NCBI RefSeq assembly: GCF_030867145.1
Contig: NC_134416.1
Span: 93,287,183 to 93,351,182, forward strand
From: Opisthocomus hoazin
Taxonomy: Eukaryota; Chordata; Aves; Opisthocomiformes; Opisthocomidae
DNA: 64,000 bases
Reading direction: 5' to 3'
Below the pieces are notes generated by a model that ran no database searches, was not told the origin of the DNA, and saw only the letters and a program-made list of their open reading frames with translations. Position 1 is the first letter of the stretch. Each line of letters starts with the position of its first letter. The position numbers were made by a program, and so were the translations under genes. Positions 37,931-50,800 of the stretch are shown one piece after another.

Positions 37931-40900
37931 TTTGCAAGACTAAAAATAATATAGCGCAACAGAAGAGGCCTTTTAATACTGCTTACTAGCAACTGGGAGT
38001 TTCTGATATAACCCACAGGCTATGACAACCAGACGCTACACAGTTAAAGGAGAGACACTGCAACACAATAGCTTGCAAGCACTGATACCTCTGGCAAATT
38101 AGCTCCACAGAAGCAGCAGCATTCGTGTTTCCAGGGAAGCAGCCACTATGCTCGGACTAATACTTCTCCTTCTGAAGACACATCATCTTCCATAAAACAA
38201 AACGAGGTGCTGAGAGCCTGGGCGAAGCAGCTGGAAGAAAGGATAAGAGAGAGCGTAGGCTCACAGGGAAGGACTGGAGGCACTTCAAAACCAAATAGCC
38301 AAAGCTTGCAATTATTAAATAGCATGTATTATTTACTGAATGCCATTGGACTGAGCAAGTTTCTTTGCTGGTCACAGTTTACCTGTTTTCCGTACCCCGC
38401 AGTAACAAATGTAATGCTTTGACAAAACAGGGCGATGGGTGACAACTAGTTGGAGCGTTCTCCTCCACAAAGGAGCGTCTGTGCCGCAAAGCCTTCCAAG
38501 CACCGCGCAACAGTTTTACTCTTCAGATTATACTATAATGAGATCCTAACTATGGAAAGTCAAAGTTCCCATGATATCATGACTTCATCAATTGCTCTCA
38601 GACCACCCAACTTTCACTACGTGCCAAGCAATCATGGCCCTTTTTTTGGTGCATTTTATCATCTCCAAACTTCTCCTGCAATCTGTAACCCATTGCCAAC
38701 TAACCATTTGTACACCAGTCCCCACAGGCACCACCCAGGAAGGGAGTAGACACAATATTTTCTGCTCAGTTGAGCACAACTCGCCTGTTCTCATACTCAA
38801 TGACAGTGGGACATTTAAAGCATTCAAGTTGTAGGCACAAACCTGCATCATACTCTGGTAACCAGCACGGAATTTCACTCCACTACCTACAACCAGTATT
38901 CAGGAAACTATCCAAGGCAGATCATACTCTGTAAAACACCACGATAATACCATTTTTTCAAGAAGAATGGCTATTACTGCTAAATAGTTTTCAACAAAAT
39001 AAAGATTGTTAAAAAGATACGCAAATATTTTTCTTTCTCCATTCGTGGGACATGATTCACACACTCTGCCTCTCCCCCCTCAGTGAAAAAAGCGCTAAAT
39101 CACCAGTCAAAAAGCAGACTTTCCCCCTCTTGATCTGGTTAGGTTTTGCAGAGGAATCTTCATCTTTTGGGAATGTAGATTAAGCATTTAGGAAAAAGAA
39201 GCAAAAAGTGCAAATAAGAGATTTAGGATTTCACTGTGTAGTATTTAGCTTCCTTCTGAACTGCTAATGCACCTCTCTGGGGATGCAGCTACTAAATAAC
39301 ACCCTCTTCTACTCGTAACTTGTCAAGGTTGGGGTTTTTTTCCTTTTCTTTTCCCTCTCCCTTTCCCCTCCCCTCCTCTCCTGTTCCATAGTATCTCTCT
39401 GCACATGAGGGGATTCTAACACCTGGAATTCACATGTTAACAACTAGGACTCCACGAAAAAGTTCAGCTGTGAATACCAGAGGTGTATGGTGTTGCACTG
39501 GCTGCTGTTTTTTTAGGACTGCACATACCTGCACATCTCGGTCTACATTAGTGCTGTACTTCAATCTGCCCCAGTACATGCAATTTGCTCACTCTGGATT
39601 TTTCCAGCAATATGTATGAAATGCAGTTTACTCTGAGTGATAATACAAGAGGGAGCAACTAATAATTACAGGTAGAGAAAGACACGGATGCACAAGACAG
39701 ATCTTATGGTCTATTTTAGGTGATGATGTAGCTCTCATATTGTTGCACAAGAGTCTCTCATACTCTTTGTCCATCACACCACAGTCATCAATGGACCACA
39801 CATATCCTTACCTTTCTCTTTCTTACCTTCCTTTCCTAAGACGATCACGTAGAAACTTAAAACACATCATCTAACTGATCTTTCAACTCCTGACATTGAT
39901 AAAGGAGATTTGAATGAGAAGAGCGTTAGAGAATGGAGACAAGTCTATGCACAGATAATGGAAAGAGAGAGGTATGGAACAGAGAAAGAGAGATCTGAAG
40001 ACCTTTTCTGCTATCAGCTTGACTGGCTTTTTGACTGGAACACAGGCGCTTCCGTGGCTTTTCAAACACACAACTTGTCACAACATACTACAGCATAAAC
40101 GATCCAAATCCATAACCGCAGCTTCCCAAGTGGGAGTTAACAGACTTTGGGATACCAGCAGGTGCAGCGACATGATTACCATGATTACTTCTTACAATTT
40201 TTTTTTTTGTATTGGGCTTCTTTAAAATTAAAATAGGACTATTCATAATTCATCTCCACTCCACCAGCTACTGAGGCATCTTCATTTAAAGAAAAAAGCA
40301 TTAATTTCAATGTTAAGTGCATGCCTAAATGAAATATGCAACTAAAGGACATTTAATGATATTTGCACAATACTTTCCAGTAATCATTCTAATTGTCATT
40401 ATCTAGTGGATGCACCCTGCCTCTGAACAAGTCAAATGGTGTTTTGCAGCCAGTCTTTAACTCCTTGGGCTGTGTCTCCTAGTTCAAACCTCCTTTGCAG
40501 TTTTCACACTAATATTTTCCATTTTGCACCCTAGCTTTACAGCCTCTCATTTTTTTCCCATTTTTGATTTCTAAATGCTCTTTGCTTCTATCTATACAAT
40601 CACAGTGCATTCAAAATGAATCATGGGATATAAATATGTGAAAAAAAAATTTGGGAAAGTTGTAAACAATTTTTCCAGCAAAAAATACTACATGTTCAAA
40701 AACACACAAATAAAGATTTTAATAAGCCTTACACAAACAGGCACATGCCTACTCGTTCCTCCAAATTCTCAGAGCTCTTGCATAAGACTTCTTTTATATT
40801 TGTCTTAGTCCCTGAAGTTACACACATCTTAAAGTTAAAAAAGATAGACTTGTTAATAACGCACAAATGTTCATAGACATAACATCTTTACAGATCTCCT

Positions 40901-42992
40901 CTGTGAGCAAATCAAGCCGCTCTCCATATGCATTTAACCAGAGTGGAAGGCTGGAGTTTTTAAGTTGACAGATCTGTGCCTGGGTAAGAGGCGCTCTATT
41001 TTCACTCTTCGAGCAGTGAGAGATTAGCAGCTTGAAATCACTTTGACAGTTTCAGTTACTCTATTGCATACCGCAGGGAATTTTAATTCCAACCTGTGAA
41101 ATTGTAATTGCTTCTCAAGAAGAGCGGAAGGATTCTGGGTAATGGCCACAGCCAAGCTCAATGTCAGAGTTGCCAGTTGCTGCCACTTCAGATATTACTT
41201 GCTGTTATTCAAAAATCACTCCAGTTTTCCATATGGGAAGTTGAACCGGGGAGTGAAACTAAATTAACAGAAGCTGTCAGATGTTCAGAGATGTGCAGGC
41301 AATGATGTGATAGAGGTGGATGAACTCTCCTCAAAAGGTACCTTTTCTCCTCCTTTCTCCCTCCTTCTTTACAGAACAAGCTTTACATAGACCATTTTTA
41401 AAATTTCATTTTCTTTTTCTAAATAAGTATACCATTACTAGAAAGCTACAATGAAAAAATTAAATGACAAAGTCCTCCAGCATCCAAAACCATGCACAAC
41501 TGGCCATAAAAAGTGTGCAGAGATTTAAGATGTCTTTGCTGTTCAAGTCTTGTGGTTTGCAAGATTCCTCACTGAAAACAGCCAAAGAGAACTCAGAGTT
41601 ACCACAGATATTTAAGAAAAATAGTGGCGGTTTCCTTGGTATCAAAAGAAAATTAGATTCTTTTTTGCTTTTTTTTAAAAAAAGGCACTGAATGTAGATT
41701 GCTTATTAGCAGACACATTCTTTAGTGATGAGTGCGTTCACCCACGTGTAAGAGTGAGATCAACTGGGGAAACTCCTCCTATAATGACCTCATTAACTTG
41801 GAGTGCAGTAGCTTTCTCACCCACCCTGATGGCTTGCAAAGAGAGAATACTTGGTGGCAGTAGGCCTCAAACATAATGTCGATGTAACAATTAAAAACGC
41901 CACTGGCATGGCAGTTAGAAGCCTTCAGGGAGCCAAACGGGAGCAAAAATCACAGATCAAATGTGTTCAGGTCAACCCATTCCATGAAGTAGACACAATT
42001 CCACCTTCCACTCAACAGTCACTGAGGTTTTCCAGCGGCCTTGAAGAGCAGCCTCAAGCAGCATGGAGTATGGATTTTGCCTGAAGGTCCAGATGAGCTG
42101 TTTGACCAGAACTGACTTGTTCAGCTCAGTGTCTTTGAAAGCTTTACATTGTAAATAAACAGGAACAAACGACAAACACTCTACTGCTCTACAATACCAA
42201 GTGTCAAAAAGCCCTCTCAAAATCTAAAGGAAGATAATAAAACACTTGATAAACAACACTTCCTACTTATCAGCTTAAAACTCAGTTTAAGAATATACTG
42301 CATCTGTGGGCAATGTCATTTACAAAGCCTTCTTCACCCTGTTTCTGTACATTGCATTATTTCTAAGAAAAAAAGCCAGTCCTATCAAAGCCAACGACGC
42401 ATAGAATCTAAATCACAAGCTCCACAAATCTCTGCAACAGCTGATGCAATGAGTCTGTAATTGCTACGACTAGATAAGCTGGAGTGGCTGACAGAGTGCT
42501 AGAGGCACAGAGCATATCTGTGGAGCTTATTCCCATCAAATGAAAAAATCTGGCTCAGATATAATGATTTTGTCAACTCACAGTTTTCCTGAGAATCTTG
42601 TGATATGTGGTACTTTCTTGGAAATTTCAGCTGCCAGTGTCAAGTGTTTTGGTTTTTTTAATATTTCAGATTTGTTAAAAATGTAAATTGCTGATTGTTA
42701 CATATTCCTGAAAAAAACAAGCAGAAGCAAATGAACAGCACGGGCTTTTTAAAAAAATCTCAAGAATTTTGAGTCTTGGCTCATGACCTTCAGTGGCTGC
42801 AATAAGAAATATAATATTCAAGTCATTACACACCTAATTTCCTAAAGACATTTACACTTCTTGTTATAATTTACAGGCTGTACTGAAAGCATCATGGTGA
42901 AACTTCCTGATTAATTGTCTGCAACTACTAGGAATCCTCGGATTATCAGTACAAAGCATTCTTCCAAGGGGATTATTCATCTGCACTGTAGA
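37931..42992. other. Intergenic sequence, nothing recognised except simple repeats
   Basis: AT-rich DNA with a polypyrimidine tract (39335-39382) and a T8/A7 palindromic run near 41670-41684. No exon or transposon was recognised. This is the distal downstream flank of CDKAL1. Confidence 0.45.
39335..39382 (+). repeat. 48-base polypyrimidine tract
   Basis: An uninterrupted pyrimidine run passing from T-rich to C-rich (TTTTTT, then TTTTCTTTT, then CCCCTCCCCTCCTCTC). Such homopurine/homopyrimidine tracts can adopt triplex (H-DNA) structure. No gene or repeat family is evident next to it. Confidence 0.9.
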
Positions 42993-42997
42993 GCCAC
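42993..42997 (+). repeat. Left target-site duplication of the solo LTR
   Basis: GCCAC immediately precedes the LTR and is matched by GCCAT immediately after it (43583-43587), four of five bases. A 5-bp duplication is what ERVL/class-III-like integrases usually make. Confidence 0.6.
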
Positions 42998-43582
42998 TGT
43001 AATGGCTTTGGCTGGCATAGAGTTAATTTTCTTCGTTGCAGCTAATACGGGGCTATGTTTTGGATTTGTGACCAAACCACTGCCAGTAACATGGGGATGT
43101 TTCAGCTGTTGCTGAACAGTCCTTGCACATCATCAAGACCTTTTCCGTTTCTCACCCCACCAGCGAGGCCTGCGGGTACACAAGAAGCTGGAAGGGGACA
43201 CAACCGGGACAGCTGACCCTGGCTGACCAAAGGGATATGCCACGCCATATGATGTCGTGCTCACCAATAAGACCTGAGAGGAGAGAGGAAGAAGGGGGGG
43301 ACATTTGGAGTGATGGCATTTGTCTTCCCAAGTAACCGTTATGCGTGATGAAGCCCTGCTTTCCTGGAGATGGCTGAACATCTCCCTACCGATGGGCAGT
43401 AGTGAATGAATTCCTCGTTTTGCTATCCTTGTGTGCACAGCTTTTGCTTTACCCCTTAAACTGTCTTCATCTCAACCCACAAGTTTTCCCACTTTTACCC
43501 TTCCGATTCTCGCCCCCATCCCACTGGGGGGGAGTGAGCGAGTGGCTGTGCGTTCGCTGCCTACTGGGGTTAAACAACGACA
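42998..43582 (+). mobile_element. Solo LTR of an avian endogenous retrovirus (ERVL-like)
   Basis: The element begins TGTAATGGCTTTGGCTGGCA and ends GGGGTTAAACAACGACA, giving the canonical TG...CA termini, and is flanked by a near-perfect 5-bp duplication. Inside are landmarks of a widespread bird LTR family: GACAGCTGACC, CAAAGGGATATGCCA, and a polyadenylation-region segment (TTAAACTGTCTTCATCTCAACCCAC, 43456-43480), then CCCATCCCACTGGGGGGGAGTGAGCGAGTGGC. Plus orientation follows from that 3' segment. No internal retroviral genes are present, so it is a solo LTR from recombination between two LTRs. It lies 1.1 kb past the CDKAL1 stop codon, in the opposite orientation. The class assignment rests on remembered sequence. 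Confidence 0.88.
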
Positions 43583-43587
43583 GCCAT

Positions 43588-44591
43588 GTGGGCAGCTCAG
43601 CTCCGTCTGTGCTGGGTATGACACAAACATACTAAAAAAAAAACCAAACCAAAAAAACCCGTTCCTGCTCCCAAGATTTGAAACAGACTTTGCAAGTGAA
43701 GTTTGGATGAAGATCCAGAAAGGTGACAAGGCAGGAACGAATGAACAGTATCGTGCAGTCAGCTGCTGGCAGAACTGAGCACAGAGTCCAGTTTGTCACT
43801 GACCAGCACAATCCTTAGACACATGGAGATTCGGTCATGACAAAAACGGCTTGAAGAAAGTAATTAGAAATTTGTAGTGTGCAAAAATGTAACCTCCCCA
43901 CTAACAGAGCAATATTGTCTTATACACAGCATGCTCCAACGCACAGCTAATAGGAGATTCACATTTAGCTCTCTGAGCAGTATACTAAACCTATAGAGAC
44001 TGTATTAAATCCATCTTTTAAAAGAACTCTGCCACCAGAACTCCATCTTCCCATTCATTGACAAAAACCCATTACCTCTAAAACTATTTCTATGTAAAAA
44101 ATAATTCTTTGTTTTTTTAAGCCTAAAGTTGAGAGAGGCAAGATGGCAGCCCAAAAGTTCTTTCAGACAAGACAGCAAAATCAATAGCAAGAAATAACAA
44201 ACTTTAATGGCCCAGCACTGTTTGATTCTAATGTAAAAAAACACATATCAAACCACCACGCTGCATTAAGCAAAATCTTTAAGAAAGCTTTAAGTGTTCT
44301 GCCCATAAAAGATTACCAACAACACTCAATGGAAAGATTTCTTACAAACTTCACGAGTTTCCTGCATGCAACTTTACCTGCTACAGCAGTTACAAAAATA
44401 GTAAGCAATTCAAACATTGCATCATTTCAGAAAAAAGAAGAGGAAAGATGCAACAAACTGTTCCACCAACCAAGGATCTCCAAGTTTGGCAAGACAGGTC
44501 TCCTTAGAGCTTATTAACATTCTCTCCTATGAATGACAGGAAAGGCATAGGGTGAGTAGAAACTATTGCCCAACTTATATTAGCTTTTTTT
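43588..44591. other. Immediate downstream flank of CDKAL1
   Basis: Non-coding, A-rich on the plus strand. On the minus strand a second ATTAAA hexamer (plus positions 44203-44208) would allow a longer 3' untranslated region of about 480 bases if the nearer signal is not used. No canonical AATAAA was found on the minus strand here. Confidence 0.4.
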
Positions 44592-44597
44592 TTTAAT
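44592..44597 (-). terminator. Possible CDKAL1 polyadenylation signal (ATTAAA)
   Basis: On the minus strand an ATTAAA hexamer, the commonest variant of AATAAA, lies about 85 bases after the CDKAL1 stop codon and runs into a string of A residues. The genomic A run could also mimic a signal. No strong GU-rich downstream element is visible, so the real cleavage site may be elsewhere, for example after the ATTAAA at 44203-44208. Confidence 0.35.
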
Positions 44598-44681
44598 AGA
44601 AAAAAAGAATTGTTGGTAGAATTGTTTCCTCTGCAGAATTTAAACAGCAGTTCTATTGTTTTCATAAAAGCCTCATTCAGT

Positions 44682-44888
44682 TCACAGTTCTGTTTTCATT
44701 CCTCCGTAGTAAAACATAACAAGAACTGCCAGCAGAGCCAGGCTGACAGACAGTATCTTCAGTCTCCCTCCTCCTTGTTGCCATGGGAGCTGCAAAGCCA
44801 TCCACGAGCTGCGCGGTGCTTCCACTGGGACCTCAGCAGAAGGGCGTGCTTTCCAGCTGGTGCCATTCCGTGGTGCACGTCTGAACTC
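44682..44888 (-). CDS. CDKAL1: CDKAL1 terminal coding exon (C-terminal linker and tail anchor)
   Basis: CDKAL1 is a radical-SAM methylthiotransferase that turns t6A37 of tRNA-Lys(UUU) into ms2t6A37; it sits on the ER by a C-terminal tail anchor. The exon starts after a strong minus-strand acceptor (TTTCTTCACAG, intron AG at 44890-44889), in phase 0, and ends with TGA at 44684-44682, giving 68 codons. It encodes EFR..., a Ser/Pro/Arg-rich linker of about 45 residues, then the hydrophobic segment ILSVSLALLAVLVMFYY. The human C-terminus, as I remember it, aligns over the full length: DFR to EFR, SSRM to SSWM, SVGLALL to SVSLALL, with almost equal spacing. The bird tail is longer and ends GGMKTEL, whose last four residues resemble an ER-retrieval signal. 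The methyltransferase core and iron-sulphur cysteines are in upstream exons outside the window. Confidence 0.83.
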   Translation of the reverse strand, partial: EFRRAPRNGTSWKARPSAEVPVEAPRSSWMALQLPWQQGGGRLKILSVSLALLAVLVMFYYGGMKTEL

Positions 44889-47800
44889 CTGTGAAGAAAT
44901 GCACATATTAATATTGAAACTGTGTTACGTACTTCTGATTGTACATACCGAATACAAATATTGTATCCTTTTCATATTAAGGTTCAAATTAATATCCCTT
45001 TCAAATCTGCACTGCATCATCATCAGGTTTTCATACAGAAATCTTACCAATGCCACACAAAGTCAGTCTTTCTAATGAAATTAAATGTCAAACCAATGAA
45101 GCTGTTAGCCACGGAAACAAATCTCCAGACCTCAATGCCATCAGACACACGTGTTTGACGATTATTGTTTAATTTAGTTGTTTTGCTGCTATCTCACTAC
45201 TCTCTCATTTTTGGTTTCTTCAAAAGAAATATCTAACCAGGGACCACAACACAACAATCCTTTGCACAGCAGGGCTCTTCTGAAGTCAATCATTGTCTCC
45301 TGGTGCGCCAGCTCAGTGGTGCTTGAAAATCCTCCCACCGGGCTCTTCCTTTCCCCGGACCCTCAGGAGGCAGCTGTGCTAAAATACCTTCTCATTCAGC
45401 ATATCGAATCCCCGTTCCCTGCTGTGCCTGCCATCACTATTCTCAACCTGACTGCAAGCACCAAGATCCCCCAGAACATGAGGACTTTTAACTGCAGCAC
45501 AAGTGACAGATGTTGAGTCACCATTTCAGCTGAAAATCCAAGTTGAAAGAATAAGAACCTCTTCTCCCTCACAACCTTGTTCAGTTTAGCATGCTAGCAT
45601 CGTAGGTACTCAAAAGTAAAAATATCTATTAAAACCACAATCTGATGACATTTGCCAGAAGTGTAAATGGTAGAGGAGTAATCAAACAAAGGTGTAATGA
45701 TCTTGCATAGTAAGATTCAATAGTTCTGTTCATAATTTCTTTTTTCCTCCCTCTATTTCAATAATCGCTTTGCAATTCAACTGAGCTCAGTTGGATTTTT
45801 AATTGGTCTGAAATTTTCCAGCTAAAAAAGGCTTCTGATTAATCCATTTTATTTTTTTTCTTTCACACTTTGTATAAAATAAGTCAGGGACCCAGAGAGT
45901 ACCTATCTGGATAAACTTGTATTTCCATGCAGCTGAAAACAAGGTCACATGAAAATACAGCCCAGATGCCCGACCCCCTGTTTTACCAAATGTATTTCCA
46001 GACAAACTCGAAGAAATATTAAAGCTCCAGGAAAGGTGCCTGCCCATGAAAGTGTGACAGCACAATTCAAACTAACTGTAACTGCCTCCTGTTTTCCATT
46101 TCAGGAATCAGCTCCATTATAGTAATTGTAGGAGGAAAATAATGATTATTACTGGTTAGGTAAGTAAGCATCAAAGGGGCAGATGACAGCCTGGTGTACA
46201 CGCTATTCTAACACATGAGGTATTGTTGATTTAGATCACAGTTCACACAGGCAAAGGGTTACTGAACAAGTGACCTATGAAATGAGGATGACTTCTTACT
46301 AAACTGAACCCAGAAGACCATCAACTGGGTAAACAGAGGAAAAGGAAACAGGTAAGCGCATTGGGGTGTAGTTCTCTGCAGTGTAAGGCAGAGTAGCCCT
46401 CCTCCAGGACTTCAGTCTATATTGTGCTGAATACATTAGCTTCATCAAAAACTATGAAACTGCTTCATATTGTTAAGTTAGTAACTACAATCAACTCCTA
46501 AGGCATCTGAAATTTTAGTAACTGGCCACAGCTATTTTATCCCTCTAAATCAAAGCTGCTTAATCTTTGCACATGGAATAAACTGGAAACCATACAGTAT
46601 TAAGGATTTTTTTATATATGAATCAAAATTCATTAGCAATTTATTCTTCCTAGACACTTATAAAGCTTCCTTTTCTCTGCAGGTCTCACAAATCTCTACC
46701 AATCTAAGGTACATAATTTCTGGTCATACCCTATTTTTACATGTCTTGTTGGTACGTTAACACTAAGGCTGAGGTGATTTAAGAGAATGGATAAGGCTGT
46801 AAAAACATCAATACAGCAAAAGACTGATTTCTTCTGGTGTTTAATTTTCACCAGTTCATGACTTAAAATTTGGCTGACTCCAGTCAAGACTCCTAACTCT
46901 GTATTAAATATTTCTACACAGCTTGATAATCAGTAAAGTTCTGAATATTTAGTTGTACAAGACTAGATTTTGTCCCTTAGAAAACCGACGAAAACGGCCA
47001 GTACGTCCTGAACAACTTTGTGACTTTCTCCTCAATGCTCCTTTTCTTTCTCAGCCTCAGGTCCTATCTACTTGTCTCTGCGAGACTGGGGACAGCCAGC
47101 AAAACACCCCAAACACAAGTTACAACTTGTAAGAAGTTTTGAGGGACTTCTTTTTTCCCCGTTTACTAACAGTTAAACATGTTAGTGTTTCATGCATTCA
47201 TTCGTGTTCCTGTGCAGTAGTTTTCAGCAGTGACTTCACTGGCACTTCATTTCTGTTCTACAGTTCTTCTGTTTTCCAACATCAAACCAGATGATAGTCT
47301 CCTCTTGTTGGTACAATTTTGATCATGAATAGCCTATACTGTTTTTTTGTTATCATGCTGCTTTCTTAAACCTCTATTGCAACGTGCAATGCATATATAT
47401 TAGGCAGTGCTGCATACTGCTAAGTAGGACAGAATGACAAAAGAAATTTTAGCGAGGTTTACAAAGTGCCGGTAGTGGGGAACACCACTGGCCCCACGGC
47501 CAGTAGTCCCAGTGCTATTTCATCTGAGTAAGCCAGCCTGTAAGGTTGCGAGCCCCATTTTCTTCCTTACTATCATATTTCCCATAAATTAGATGATCAT
47601 ACGGTTACATTAAACCCATTTTTTATTTTCTTTCTGTAGAAGAGATTTTATCTCACAGTATTTTACTAATATTGAAACTTCACTGAGTTGGAGGTACATT
47701 TCTCACAATTTCACTGTGCTTTTGTTTTCCTTCTGTCTTTTATTTTGAACTCTGATGCATTCATTTCTACTGGTAGTCACGTTTTCTAAACTGCTCAAAA

Positions 47801-50800
47801 CTTTCAGATTTTTGCAGTATCTTAGATCACATAAGAGCCACACTTCAGAAGTTTTTCTCTCAACAGATGCATACATGAAATACTGCTCCCCTTACCTAGC
47901 TAACCTGAATTCCTTACAAATTTTCTCACAGATTAAACTGTTCTTATGTGGACATAAAGATCACAATTTTCAAATGAAAGTGACCCTTTCCTTTAAGACG
48001 TACTTCACAGCTTATCACTTCAAACACTACTGCATTTCTGTTTGATAATGTATATCTCTTCAGATGATCCTGCCAAATATTTTCTGTCAAGAAAAATAAA
48101 GCATATGTTAATCTGATCCACGTTTTCTAAGAACTATTCTCTATTTTGCCCCCAAATTCTGCCTTGCAGCACTGACGCAGAGGTAATACCGCTAGCTTCC
48201 TTGAAAATTTCTGTCCTTATTGTCACAGAAGACGCATTTGTCAAAAAGGGTACATCTGGTTCCCTGCAGCTGCAAGGCTCCTGTAGAAAATGGCAGTCTT
48301 TTATCCCCCCTGCAATCCATACCACAGCTTTTAAACCCACGATCACCTCTCAGAGACACCTGCAGGTAGATGCCTCTTCCTAGGAGTCTGCTGTGCAGCT
48401 CTGTGAGACACGGTCCAAAACCTGCCGAGGGAACAGGAAGAGCTCTACTCAGCTGACCACGTCCTCGCATTCTCTTCAGCCTGAGCTAAGGGCTGAGCGG
48501 CCTTCACTGCAGTCTGGACAACAGCGAAGTGCCTCTCTAGAATATAATCAGTTCTTACTAACATACAAGTATCATATTACCAGCTGTGCTAGTGAAAAAC
48601 ACTGTATATGTATTTTTAATTGGGAAAAAAATCCTTCTGTAGGCTGTGCCAGAGGAACTGGTTTTCAGGCAGGGTATACAGTATATATCATAGTGTATAT
48701 TGTATGCACAGAGAAGGAGGGGAGAGGATGAAGTTACAGAAACTAAAACTAAAATTAAGCCTTCCAGGGTAGACAAGGCAAATTACAAGAGCTTTTTTGT
48801 GCTGTCATACGAGCTTCAGAGTTTGCAATACTGCAGTGCTATATTCTGAGATTCTCCCATATACTTTGCCTTGAAGGGCTATCCAAGCCATATGGAGAAA
48901 ACACCTTTCATTTCTTCGCAGGGAGGGGAGTTCCCACAGAAAACCAAGTTTATTAGAGCTCTTTTATGCACCTTTGGTGCAAAAACCCTGGGTGGAGGCA
49001 AAGATCTCATTTGTTGAACTACCAGTTACGCTGGTCCACTCCCTATGCTCTCACTTTATAGAAGTAGTAATTCTGAAAGGCCTTTATTCGTATCTCCGGA
49101 TAAAATACTTGCAGTGTATTAGCTTTTCAAGGAAATCTTCAAGGCATTTCTGTAACATTCTGAACCGATACAACGGTGATGTTTGCTGTACGCAATCACT
49201 AGTCAGAGTGCAAGTTCCTTAGGCTGAGCTCAGAACTCACACTTTGGTAGCTGCAAGACTCAGGAAGATTAGCATAATGATTCAGTTCAGTGGAATTCAG
49301 AACTAAATCCAAAGCCTCTTTTACCCCAAAAATACTTGGAGGAAATCCTAAGGTAAAGAAGTTTCCAGAAATACGTGTTTATACTACTTTAAGTCTTGAT
49401 AGGCCATAAACTCTTTGGTAGATTTGTTGTTAATAAGGAGCATTGCTCTCACTCAAAAGGACCGCAAGGAAGGAAAACGTACTCTAAGATTTAAACCTAT
49501 ATACTATTAATCAAAATGAGGGGAGGAAGGGAAATTATGAAACTGAAATGCAAAGACATACACTTCGAGCTAAGCATCTTGTATTTCCGTGGAGGCAGCC
49601 TTTCATCTTGTTTTGGCAGCCACAAAGTAAACAGCAGACTTCGCTAATAAGGTATAACATAAATTATTAAACCATCTAGTGTATGATCAAATGCATTTCA
49701 GATTATTTTCTGAATAATTCCGCCTTGACGACTGCCAGGAGTAATATATTTTGTGTACTCTTGCACAGACCCATTGATTGCTGTCTTTCTGAAGCTCCAG
49801 TCCCAGACTTCAACTGCCGCGCATGAAAGAAATACATAATCACATCAAAACCTAAGCTTTGGCATCTGTCGATCACAGCCTAGCTTTTCGTAAGATCTCA
49901 CTTCATGTTAGTCAACAAAGACATGAGAGCAACTCTTTAGCTCTGAGCTGAGGTTTTAATAGATTCAAAACATTTCTTACATGCAAATTTCTTTTATGGC
50001 TCAGGGGCACTGTTAAAGCTTGAAGTGTTAGCTAACTGCTGTGAAAAACTACTTGGCTGAGCATATCTCGAGATAAATTAGACTTCTGAATTTTTTAGCC
50101 CAACCAAGTACATCTTACACACTTGTACTACTGGCTTTAAAAATATGGACTTTTTATAATCATGCACAACAAGTCTGTGTGACAAATTAAAAGAAAACAT
50201 GTTAAAATATGCATTACATATCCTACTGCGACATTTGAAACTCTGGGCTATTACACTTTGGAGGCATTTTTCAGATTTAAAAAACAAACAGTGACTGAAG
50301 GTCACACAGATTACACATCCAAAAAATATGTAAATTGAATTTTATTGAATAGTTACGGAAGACACATTTAGTTCTGTAGGTATTAAGTGAGCTCCTTTGA
50401 TTTATTACTTCCGAAATTCTACCAGCCTTCTGCAAATGTGGAATGCTGATTTCGGAGTAGAAAATAAATGGCATACGAAATATTTTTTTTCTAATGGAAT
50501 TAACATGATAATTCTCGTCAGAAGCATCCCTGCCACCACGTATTCCAAGATGCTGTCTACAAGCATCCTGGTATCAGATGTTATCAGCTGTACACCATTC
50601 CTAGGAATTCACTGATTCCAAATACACATGGCTTTTACCCACCCATTTTAAGAAATAGGAAACCTTGAAAAAATTAAATAAAGCAGCCAGGCACTTTTGC
50701 AAAGGAATTTCATATTGTTTCTTCTTTTTGTGCGCATGTATACATATGTGTTTGTGTATGTGTGTGAGGTATGACTGTATGCTTTAATATGTAAGTGAGG

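Noticed and set aside
43133..43438. 101-codon minus-strand open frame
   Set aside because: Lies entirely within the solo LTR and is antisense to it.
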